From: Bradyrhizobium sp. WBAH42
Lineage (GTDB): Bacteria; Pseudomonadota; Alphaproteobacteria; Rhizobiales; Xanthobacteraceae
Assembly: GCF_024585265.1 (NCBI RefSeq)
Contig: NZ_CP036533.1
Coordinates: 5,093,001-5,157,000, forward strand
DNA length: 64,000 nucleotides
Direction: 5' to 3'
The position numbers and the translations under genes are program-made. The stretch's first letter is position 1; every line of letters begins with the position of its first letter. Of the stretch, positions 43,301 through 50,974 are shown in pieces. The notes beneath the pieces were generated by a model, which did no database searches, was not told where the DNA came from, and saw only the letters and a program-made list of their open reading frames with translations.

Positions 43301-43482
43301 TGCGCTTTCCGCTCGGCATCTCCATCATCGGCGGCCTTCTGCTCAGCCAGCTACTGACACTTTACACGACGCCCGTGATCTATCTGGCGCTCGATCGCAT
43401 CAACCGCCGTCTCGAGCGGGCGCTGCCGCCGACCGAACCCGGCGGCCCGCCGGTCGCCGGCGCGACCGAGGGGATGCAGTGA
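40333..43482 (+). CDS. RND efflux permease (MdtB-like)
   Basis: This is a 1049-residue inner-membrane RND transporter with the standard 12-helix duplicated fold. It has the N-terminal [19 protein letters not shown] signature, large periplasmic loops after helices 1 and 7, proton-relay motif [14 protein letters not shown] in helix 4, and the C-terminal [18 protein letters not shown] and [21 protein letters not shown] segments. Two permeases side by side suggest an MdtB/MdtC-type heterotrimer that exports bile-salt-like or hydrophobic compounds. The ATG at 40333 was chosen by alignment of the N-terminal signature with the next gene. Substrates are not predictable. Confidence 0.94.
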   Translation: [1049 protein letters not shown]

Positions 43483-46400
43483 TGGCGTCGATCTCGGAGC
43501 CCTTCATCCGCCGTCCGGTCGCGACCACGCTGCTCTCGATCGGGCTGTTCCTGCTGGGGGTCGTCGCCTACGAGTTTCTGCCCGTCGCCTCGGTCCCGAA
43601 CGTCGACTTCCCCGCCATCTTCGTCTCCGCCAGCCGGCCCGGCGCCGATCCATCCGTGATGGCGGCGACGGTGGCATCACCCTTGGAGCGGCGTCTCGGC
43701 GAGATCGCCGGTATCAACCAGATCACCTCGACCTCGAGCCTCGGCACGACCAGCATCCAGCTCCAGTTCGACATCGGCCGCAACATCGACAAGGCTGCGC
43801 GCGACGTGCAGGCGGCCATCAACGCCGCGATGGTCGACCTGCCGAGCGACCTGCCGACGTTGCCGCGTTTCCGCAAGGCGAACACGGCCGGCGCACCCAT
43901 CTTCGTGCTGGCGCTGACCTCCAAGACGATCTCTCCGTCGGCGATCTACGACGTCGCCGACAGCGTGCTGGCGCAACGCATCTCACAGGTACCTGGCGTC
44001 GGCAACGTGTCGATCTCCGGCGCCGACCAGCCGGCCGTGCGCGTGCAGCTCAACCCGGTCGCACTGTCCAATGCTGGAATAGCGACCGACGACGTGCGCA
44101 CCGCGATCATCGGCGCCAACGCGCTCGGCCCCGTCGGCATCTTCGAAGGCGAACGTCAAAGCGAGACGCTTTCGCTGAACAAGCAGATGCGCACGGCGAA
44201 GGAGTTCCGCGACATCGTCATCAAGAGCTCGGGCAGCAATTTCGTGCGGCTGTCCGATGTCGCCGACATCGAGGATTCCGTCCGCAACGTCCGGTCGATC
44301 GCCTGGTTCAACAGGCAACCGGCGGTTCTGATCCAGATCACCAAGCAGGGCGATGCCAACGTCATCGACACCGTCGACAGGGTCAAGGCGCTGATCCCCG
44401 AGCTGAAGCAGTGGATCCCCGCCGGGGTCGAAATCTCCACCCTGGTCGATCGGACCGGCACGATCCGCGCCAGCGTGCTGGATATGCAATGGACGCTGCT
44501 GGCGACGGCCGTCCTGGTGATGGTCGTCGTATTCCTGTTCCTGCGGCGGATCACGCCGACCATCGCGGCCGGCATCTCGGTGCCGCTGGCACTCGCCGGG
44601 ACCTGCGCCGGCATGTGGGTCGCGGGCTTCTCCATCGACAATCTGTCGCTGATGGCGCTCGCCATCTCCGTCGGCTTCGTCGTGGACGATGCCATCGTCA
44701 TGATCGAGAACATGTTCCGCAATCTCGAGCACGGCATGCCCCCGTTCCGGGCGGCGCAGGAGGGCGCCAAGCAGATCGGCTTCACCGTGGTTTCGATCAG
44801 CCTGTCGCTGATCGCGGCCTTCACGCCGCTGATCTTCATGGACGGCGTCGTCGGCCGGCTCTTACGCGAATTCTCCCTGACGCTGACCTTCGCCATCCTG
44901 GTCTCGACGCTGGTGTCGCTGACGGTCACGCCGATGATCTGCGCCCATTACATCCGGCAGACCACCTCCGGCACGGCAACGCTGTTCGACCGCATCATCG
45001 AAGGCACGCTGTCGCGCACCATCGTGTTCTACGCTCGCAGCCTGCGCACAGTGCTGGAATTCCCGCTGCTGACGTTGCTGGTGTTCTTCGCCACCATCGC
45101 GCTCACGGTGACGCTATACGTCAAGATCCCCAAAGGCTACTTCCCGACGGACGATTCCGGCTTGATCATCGGCGCGACGCGCGCCTCGGCCGATATCTCG
45201 TTCCAGTCGATGCTCGGCCTGCAGCAGCGGCTCGCCGAGATCGTGATGAAGGATCCGGCCGTGGCCGGCATCGGATCGACCGTCGGCAGCGGAGGCGGGG
45301 GCCCGGGGCCGGCGACCTCGAACCGCGGCACCATGTTCATCAGCCTGAAACCGCCGGAGGAGCGCGCGCACGTGTCGACGGAGGTCGTGATCGACCGGCT
45401 CAGGCGGGCGCTGTATCCCGTGCCCGGCATCCGCCTCTTCATGTTCGCCGCCCAGGACGTGCGCGCCGGCGGGCGGCAGAGCGATTCCGATTACCAATAT
45501 ACGCTCACCAGCACCGATCTCGGCCTGCTGCAGACATGGGCGCCGATCGTGGCCAAGCGCATGGAGAGCGTGGAGGGCATCACCGACATCTCCAGCGATC
45601 GCGACCCCGGCGGCCTGCAGCTGACGCTCGCCATCGACCGCCAGAAGGCGTCCGCGCTCGGCGTCAGGGTTCAGGACATCGACAACGCGCTGAACAACGC
45701 GTTCGCACAGCGGCAGATCTCCATCATCTACACCCAGCGCAACCAGTACATGACCGTGCTGGAGATCGACCCGAAGTTCCAGGTCGACCCCTCCAATCTC
45801 GATCGCATCTACGTCGCCGGCGCGGGAGATGCGCAGGTGCCGCTGTCGGCCGTGGTGCGGGCGACGCGCGGGCTCGCTGCGCTCGCCGTCTATCATTCGC
45901 AGTCGTTCCCATCGACTACGGTGTCCTTCAACCTGATGCCGGACGTGCCGCTTCAGGCGGCGACGCAGAACATCCAGCGCGCGGTCGATGAGTTGCACAT
46001 GCCGGAAGGCATTCGCGGCAGCTTCGACGGCAATGCCGGCGACTTCGCCAGGACCAGCGGCCGCCAGCCGCTCTTGATCCTCGGCGCGTTGGTTGCGATG
46101 TATATCGTGCTCGGGGTGCTCTATGAGAGCCTCGCCCATCCGCTCACGATCATCTCGACGCTGCCCTCGGCCGGCTTAGGTGCGCTGCTCGCCTTGCAGC
46201 TCACCAACACGCCGCTGACGGTGATTGCCTTCGTCGGCATCATCCTCTTGATCGGCATCGTCAAGAAGAACGGGATCATGATGGTGGACTTCGCGCTCGA
46301 CGCCGAGCGCCAGCGCGGCCTGTCCTCGGCCGAGGCGATCTTCGAGGCCTGCCAGGCGCGTTTCCGCCCGATCCTGATGACGACCATGGCGGCGCTGTTT

Positions 46401-46589
46401 GCCGGCATTCCGCTGGTGATCGCGACCGGCCCCGGCACGGAGCTGCGCCGCCCGCTCGGAATCACCATCATCGGCGGCCTGTTCGTCTCGCAGATCCTGA
46501 CGCTGTACACGACGCCCGTGATCTACCTGCTGATCGACCGCATGCGGCGCCGCTCCGGGCCGCGGCCGCTGGCGGCACCGGCGGAATAG
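43482..46589 (+). CDS. RND efflux permease (MdtC-like)
   Basis: This is a 1035-residue RND permease, paralogous to the preceding gene ([74 protein letters not shown]). Its start codon shares one base with the previous stop (TGATG), which indicates translational coupling. The frame is open upstream inside mdtB, but that is out-of-frame shadow. Together with the upstream adaptor and outer-membrane factor it completes a tripartite pump. A small insertion of glycines occurs near residue 600 ([12 protein letters not shown]). Confidence 0.94.
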   Translation: [1035 protein letters not shown]

Positions 46590-46625
46590 GTTGTTGACGC
46601 GCCGCTTCAAGCGTATAGCGGCGCC

Positions 46626-47366
46626 ATGCCCAACCCGCCCGACACCGTCGCCGCGCCGGCCGAACTGATCCCTGAATGCCCGCATTGCCAGAAGCCGATG
46701 CCGCTCTGCATTTGCGACAGCGTCACGCCGATCGAGAACCGGCTCTCGCTCCTGATCCTCCAGCATCCGCAGGAGCAGGACAGAGCGCTCGGCACGGCGC
46801 GGCTGCTGGCCAGGCACTTCGGCGATGCCACCGTGCGGGTCGGCCTGTCCTGGCCGAGCCTGTCCAAGGCGCTGGGACGGCCGGTCGAGAATGCCTCGCG
46901 CTGGGCCGTGCTCTATCTCGGCTCGGCGCGCGCGGCCGATCTCGATGCTGAAGGCGAGATCGTCGCGCTCAACCGCAAGGGCGAGGTCGCGGAGAACCAG
47001 CGCGCGCTCCTCGGCAAGCTCGAAGGCGTGGTGCTGCTCGACGGCACCTGGAGCCAGGCCAAGGCGCTGTGGTGGCGCAATCCCTGGATGCTGAAATGCC
47101 AGCGCGTGATCCTCAATCCGTCACGCCCCTCGCGCTACGGACGCCTGCGCAAGGAGCCGCGCCGCGACGGTCTCTCGACCATCGAAGCGGCGGCGACGAT
47201 TCTGGCCGGCCTCGAGCGGCGTTCCGACATCGCCGAGACGTTGCTTACCAGTTTCGAACGGATGCTGGCGCGCTACCGCGAGGTCCAGGCAGAGATGCCG
47301 GAACTCGCGCCCAAACCCGCGCCGAAGAGCCGTCGGCGCGACTTCCGGCGCGGCAAGCGCGCCTGA
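46626..47366 (+). CDS. DTW-domain tRNA-uridine aminocarboxypropyltransferase
   Basis: This is a 246-residue DTW-domain protein. It has an N-terminal zinc-type site (CPHCQKPMPLCICD, CxxC...CxC), the LQHPQEQDRALGTARL segment, the family motif DGTWSQAKAL (about residues 139-148), and NPSRPSRYGRLRKEPRRDGLSTIEA. Characterised DTW enzymes transfer the aminocarboxypropyl group of SAM to a uridine in tRNA (acp3U). The C-terminus is basic (SRRRDFRRGKRA), consistent with RNA binding. It is preceded by the efflux operon and followed by tRNA-Cys; neither neighbour is functionally required. Confidence 0.92.
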   Translation: MPNPPDTVAAPAELIPECPHCQKPMPLCICDSVTPIENRLSLLILQHPQEQDRALGTARLLARHFGDATVRVGLSWPSLSKALGRPVENASRWAVLYLGSARAADLDAEGEIVALNRKGEVAENQRALLGKLEGVVLLDGTWSQAKALWWRNPWMLKCQRVILNPSRPSRYGRLRKEPRRDGLSTIEAAATILAGLERRSDIAETLLTSFERMLARYREVQAEMPELAPKPAPKSRRRDFRRGKRA

Positions 47367-47459
47367 CTTTGGTCCACATTGGAAAAGGCTAGTGCCGTCA
47401 AAGTCGGACGAAGGCGGTTGCCTCGGCCATTGATCCCCTATATTGCTCCGCCCCTACGG

Positions 47460-47533
47460 GGCCACGTGGCGGAGTGGTTACGCAACGGTCTGCAAAACCG
47501 TGTACACCAGTTCAATTCTGGTCGTGGCCTCCA
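47460..47533 (+). tRNA. tRNA-Cys (anticodon GCA)
   Basis: A complete cloverleaf is visible. The acceptor GGCCACG pairs with CGTGGCC, the D arm contains GGCGGAGTGGTTA, the anticodon loop is CTGCAAA (GCA), and the T arm contains GTTCAATTC. The discriminator T is followed by genomic CCA. There are no adjacent integrase genes or duplicated 3' ends. Confidence 0.96.
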
Positions 47534-47724
47534 TTACAAGCTCCTGATTTTTCAGCAAAAATGCGAACTCGCCGCGGCTTTCACGGCAGTGCCGGCAAGG
47601 CCTGCATTGCCGCGCCCACCGGGTTTGTCCGGGGCTTGGCGGAAACCCGCGATTCAGTCCCATGGCACAGACTTCGCATGTGCGAAGCGATGCATGTTCC
47701 CATCAACTGAGCGCTGGAGAGCAC

Positions 47725-47871
47725 GTGGGCGAAATCGTCCGATTTGTCTCGAAATCCGAGCTGGAGCGGGCTCGTCTCATTCGTGAGGCGCGCGCGATCT
47801 ATGACAGCATCTTCCCACCGGCCGTACCCGAGCGGGCGCCGCAGGACGGCGACGAGCGCGCCAAGAATTGA
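47725..47871 (+). CDS. Small conserved-looking protein, unknown function
   Basis: This is a 48-residue hydrophilic protein (GEIVRFVSKSELERARLIREARAIYDSIFPP core) with one predicted helix. The GTG start at 47725 follows GGAGAG at close spacing; an upstream ATG at 47662 in the same frame gives an unlikely N-terminus. The core composition looks like a real rhizobial small protein, but I cannot name a family. No operon partner. Confidence 0.55.
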   Translation: MGEIVRFVSKSELERARLIREARAIYDSIFPPAVPERAPQDGDERAKN

Positions 47872-47949
47872 TCGTCGTGACGCTGGGCGTGGGGGCTCGG
47901 TGGTGGGCCGCCCGCGAGGCGAGCCGCATCCGCTGACGTGAAGTCGGCC

Positions 47950-48144
47950 TCAGCAGGCCGCGTACCAGCCGTCGGGAAAGGGCAAGAGGGGCCAGGCGCC
48001 CTCGTTGTCATTGGCTGCCTTGGGCGTCGCGTCGAAGCTCCACGAGCGAGGCACGAATTCCTCCACCGGCACAGGCGCGAAATCTTCAAAGACCATGGCG
48101 TCCCGGACAGCATCCAGCAGCAAATTGAATTCGGCTTCACTCAT
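47950..48144 (-). CDS. Small acidic protein, unknown function
   Basis: This is a 64-residue acidic protein with an N-terminal helix (SEAEFNLLLDAVRDAMVFEDF) and an aromatic, proline-containing tail (GAWPLLPFPDGWYAAC). The ATG at 48144 is preferred over a GTG one codon earlier. There are no membrane segments. It converges on the small gene ending at 47871. No family was recognised; base and codon composition support coding. Confidence 0.6.
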   Translation of the reverse strand: MSEAEFNLLLDAVRDAMVFEDFAPVPVEEFVPRSWSFDATPKAANDNEGAWPLLPFPDGWYAAC

Positions 48145-48405
48145 CACACCCTCGCAGAACGCGGATGGCGCAATGTCGCAAAGCCGGTTTGTTTCCGGAT
48201 TGACCCGATCGTTCGCATTTTAACGATGCGGCGATCGGGATCCGAATGGTTAGCGAATCCTGAAAATCCCCGGGCAACCCTAAGCGCCGCCGCCTCGCGG
48301 CGGGTGTGAATGAAGTCACATTCTCAGCGGTTTATTTCTCCTACCCCTTTGCACCATGCCGGCCAATGCAGGCCGGAGCGGGCAGGGCAGAGCGGGAGAC
48401 TGGTC

Positions 48406-48666
48406 ATGAAGGCGAGATTCTTGCGGTTTGCGGGCGTGAAGAACCGGGCGCGGGGCGCCTCGACGGTCGGGCTGTTCCTGACGCTGTTTGCCTCCGCCGC
48501 CCATGCACAGGGAACAGCGGAGCAGCGGCGGGCCTGTACCCCCGACGTCTATCGGCTGTGCGCCGGCGAGATCCCCAACGTCCGCGCCATCACCACCTGC
48601 CTGCGCCGCAACCGCGCCAGCCTCAGCGAGGCCTGCCGATCCGTGTTCGACCAGGCGGGTGGCTGA
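48406..48666 (+). CDS. Small secreted cysteine-rich protein (GLG1-like repeat)
   Basis: This is an 86-residue exported protein. A signal peptide (residues about 1-35, ending ASAAHAQG) is followed by a 50-residue domain with four cysteines in the order RRACTPDVYRLCAGEIPN...TTCLRRNRASLSEACRSVF. This spacing resembles the cysteine-rich GLG1-type repeat found in short bacterial periplasmic proteins. Two disulfides are likely. Function unknown. The start ATG at 48406 is preceded by GGGAG at good spacing. It is monocistronic. Confidence 0.72.
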   Translation: MKARFLRFAGVKNRARGASTVGLFLTLFASAAHAQGTAEQRRACTPDVYRLCAGEIPNVRAITTCLRRNRASLSEACRSVFDQAGG

Positions 48667-49126
48667 ACGGCCCCGCTTGTGGGTTTGTGCGCAGCAAGGG
48701 CATCGCACGGGCTCGCGAATCCGCCACAGTCACCCTGTGGATATGCTGTGGATTTGCTGCGGATACCGGACGTGGATGCTTCGCTCTCTCGTCGCATCCT
48801 GGTCGGCAATCGTCATAGCTCTGTCAAATGAGCTCACCGAATGATTCGTAAACGCGAAGAAGTTGCGGCGCCGGCCGATATCAGTTGGTTTCCAGCATTC
48901 GAAGCCCCATTGATGGACCACGGCCTGCCGAACCGTCCCCGCATTTCGCCTCAAATTGCAACCGGCGCGTGCAAGAAGTCTTGATCGGCCGTGAGCTAGG
49001 GGTGATCAGGCCGCCTTGAACGCGGGCCCGGAGCGCCGCGACTAACCGACAGAGTGCATAGGGATCAGCGGAACGTGATCGAGCTTCCTCTTCCGAAAGC
49101 ACCAAAATGGTGCTTTAGTGCTTTCC
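48667..49126. promoter_or_regulatory. Intergenic region upstream of the PspA-YqiJ-YqiK operon
   Basis: These 460 bases contain no credible gene. The region is less GC-rich near its middle (GAATGATTCGTAAACGCGAAG around 48837). Its right end carries an inverted repeat with a third half-site, described separately, directly before the first start codon. No clear Shine-Dalgarno sequence precedes that start, so the first gene may be leaderless or weakly translated. Confidence 0.45.
49096..49125. promoter_or_regulatory. Inverted repeat plus third half-site abutting the operon start codon
   Basis: AAAGCACCA (49096-49104) and TGGTGCTTT (49108-49116) are perfect nine-base inverted arms around AAA. A third half-site, GTGCTTT, follows at 49118-49124, two bases before the ATG at 49127. 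The symmetry and position fit a repressor operator or an RNA hairpin controlling initiation. No regulator gene is adjacent. Confidence 0.55.
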
Positions 49127-50281
49127 ATGAGCCAATCGCCCCGAAACGCGCCGTCTGCGCTGCGTTACAGGCTTGCCCCTGACCCGGCCGCCAAGGCCGC
49201 CATCGAGGCGACGTTTCAGGCTTATGACCGCATGATGGAGATCCTCGACGAGGTGGCGCGGGCTCACAATGTGGGTTCCAACGTGGTCCTGCTCCACGCC
49301 CATGCCTACGAGTCGATCCGCAAACAGACCGCGCTGCCCTCGCGGCTGGTGACGCTCGGCCTGCGCGACCGCACGGAGTATCGCGCCGCCCAGGGGCGCC
49401 GCCTGCCGCTCGACGACAAGCTCGCCAAGATCAAAGGGCCCGCCACCATTTCGATCGCGACCGTGCAAGGGCGCTTCAGCGTGCCCTTCGACTACGCCGG
49501 CTATGCCGAGGGCTGGGGCCAGAGCGTGCCGGCGCGCCTCATCCGCACCGACGACGGTTTCGAAGTTCACTACGGCGTCACGCCGAACAGCCTGCCAGAG
49601 GAGGAGAACGCCATGGATACCATCGCTGCCGCTCCCGACAACTTCCTGTCCCGTGTCGGGCGCCTGATCGCCGGGATCGCGTACGATGCGATCGAGCAGG
49701 CGGAAGGCAAGAACAAGCTCAAGGTGGTCGGACAGGCCATCCGCGAGATCGAGCGCGCCGAGAGCGAAGCGCGAGATGCGCTCGCCGCCGCGCGGGCCGA
49801 GGAATACCGCCTCAACGCGCGCCGTAGCGAAATCGAGCGCGCGATGACCGATCTGACCGCCAAGATCGAGGGCGCGATCGCCGATGGCCGCGACGATCTC
49901 GCTCGCGCCGGCATCGCGCGGCAGATGGATCTGGAGGCGCAGTTCGAGGTGCTCTCGCGGGCCATCGACGAGAACAACGAGAAGATCGAGCAATGCGTCA
50001 CCTCGCTGCGCGCGGTGCTGTCGGCGCTCCAGGATGCCGAGCAGCGCCGCGCCGATCTCGAAAAGAGCGAGGCACATGCCAGCCCACAGGCATCAACGTC
50101 GTCGCGGAAATCCGGCGGCACCTCCGCTGCCGCGAAGGCGTTGCGCGCGGGCAGGGCGGTGGCGCGGGCCACCGGCGTGCCTCCGGGCATCCCTTATTCG
50201 AGCGACATCGACGAGCTCAGCACGTTGCATCGCGACAAGGAAATTGCAGCGCGGCTGGCCCGGTTGAAGTCGGGCTCCTGA
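49127..50281 (+). CDS. Fusion of a TnpB-like N-terminal domain to PspA/IM30
   Basis: This is a continuous 384-residue frame with two parts. Residues 163-335 are a PspA/IM30 coiled-coil protein (FLSRVGRLIAGIAYDAIEQA; GRDDLARAGIARQMDLEAQF), which binds stressed inner membrane. Residues 11-150 are not found in ordinary PspA and resemble by eye the N-terminal part of TnpB-type proteins: LRYRLAPDPAAKAAIEATF, a helical part with YESIRKQTALPSRLVTLGLRD, then ATVQGRFSVPFDYAGY and ARLIRTDDGFEVHYGV (compare the beta-barrel just before RuvC-I). No RuvC motif follows. At the junction AGAGGAGGAG and six bases precede ATG 49613, so PspA alone (222 residues) can probably also be made. It heads the operon with yqiJ and yqiK. 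PspA is certain; the TnpB relation is inference. Confidence 0.75.
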   Translation: MSQSPRNAPSALRYRLAPDPAAKAAIEATFQAYDRMMEILDEVARAHNVGSNVVLLHAHAYESIRKQTALPSRLVTLGLRDRTEYRAAQGRRLPLDDKLAKIKGPATISIATVQGRFSVPFDYAGYAEGWGQSVPARLIRTDDGFEVHYGVTPNSLPEEENAMDTIAAAPDNFLSRVGRLIAGIAYDAIEQAEGKNKLKVVGQAIREIERAESEARDALAAARAEEYRLNARRSEIERAMTDLTAKIEGAIADGRDDLARAGIARQMDLEAQFEVLSRAIDENNEKIEQCVTSLRAVLSALQDAEQRRADLEKSEAHASPQASTSSRKSGGTSAAAKALRAGRAVARATGVPPGIPYSSDIDELSTLHRDKEIAARLARLKSGS

Positions 50282-50291
50282 GTGCCGTGTC

Positions 50292-50951
50292 ATGAGCGCT
50301 CTGCTCGAACACGTCATGTCGCCGGAAGTCAGGCCGTTCGCTATCGCGGCGGCCATGATCGTCATCGTCGGCTCGATCGAGGTGGTCTCCATGCTGGTGG
50401 GGGCCTCGCTCAGCGAGATGCTCGGCACCAACATCGATTTCGCCCATCCCAGCGACAACGGCGTGCTCAATGCCATCTCCTGGGTCAATGTCGGTGGCGT
50501 GCCGCTCTTGATCTTCCTGTTGTTGCTGCTCGGCGCCTTCTCCATTACCGGCTTCCTGATCCAGGACATCGCCCGGTTTGTTGCAGGTCCCTTGCCGGCG
50601 ACGGTCGCCTCTGCCGCCGCCGTCGTGGTGTCGGTTCCGCTGGTCCGCTCCGCCAGCAGGGCCATCGCGCGGGTCATTCCCAAGGACGAAAGCTACGTCG
50701 TTGGCTTGGGGGATCTCGTCGGCCGCATCGGTGAGGTCGTCGTCGGCCCGCTCGACCAGGGGCCGCCGGGCCGCGTCAGCGTCGCCGACGTCCACGGCAA
50801 CCGTCATTTCGTCTCGGCGGTCGCGGCGCCGTCATCGGGGCCTTTGCCGCAGGGAACCATGGTCCTCCTGGTCGACCGCGATGGCACCCGTTTCGTCGCG
50901 GTGAAGGCCGACGATGAACTCAAGCCGTCCAAGCCCACTCTAAGCAGTTAG
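50292..50951 (+). CDS. yqiJ: YqiJ-like OB-fold membrane protein
   Basis: This is a 219-residue inner-membrane protein with about three to four N-terminal hydrophobic segments (residues 17-38, 66-93, 98-120) and a C-terminal OB-fold domain of the NfeD type (about 135-205, SYVVGLGDLVGRIGEVVVGPL and TMVLLVDRDGTRFVAVKA). It matches YqiJ of E. coli, the partner of the flotillin YqiK. NfeD-like proteins and flotillins work together in membrane microdomains. It follows the PspA gene by ten bases and precedes yqiK by 23 bases. Confidence 0.85.
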   Translation: MSALLEHVMSPEVRPFAIAAAMIVIVGSIEVVSMLVGASLSEMLGTNIDFAHPSDNGVLNAISWVNVGGVPLLIFLLLLLGAFSITGFLIQDIARFVAGPLPATVASAAAVVVSVPLVRSASRAIARVIPKDESYVVGLGDLVGRIGEVVVGPLDQGPPGRVSVADVHGNRHFVSAVAAPSSGPLPQGTMVLLVDRDGTRFVAVKADDELKPSKPTLSS

Positions 50952-50974
50952 CAAGTCCCACAGCGGAGAAAGCC

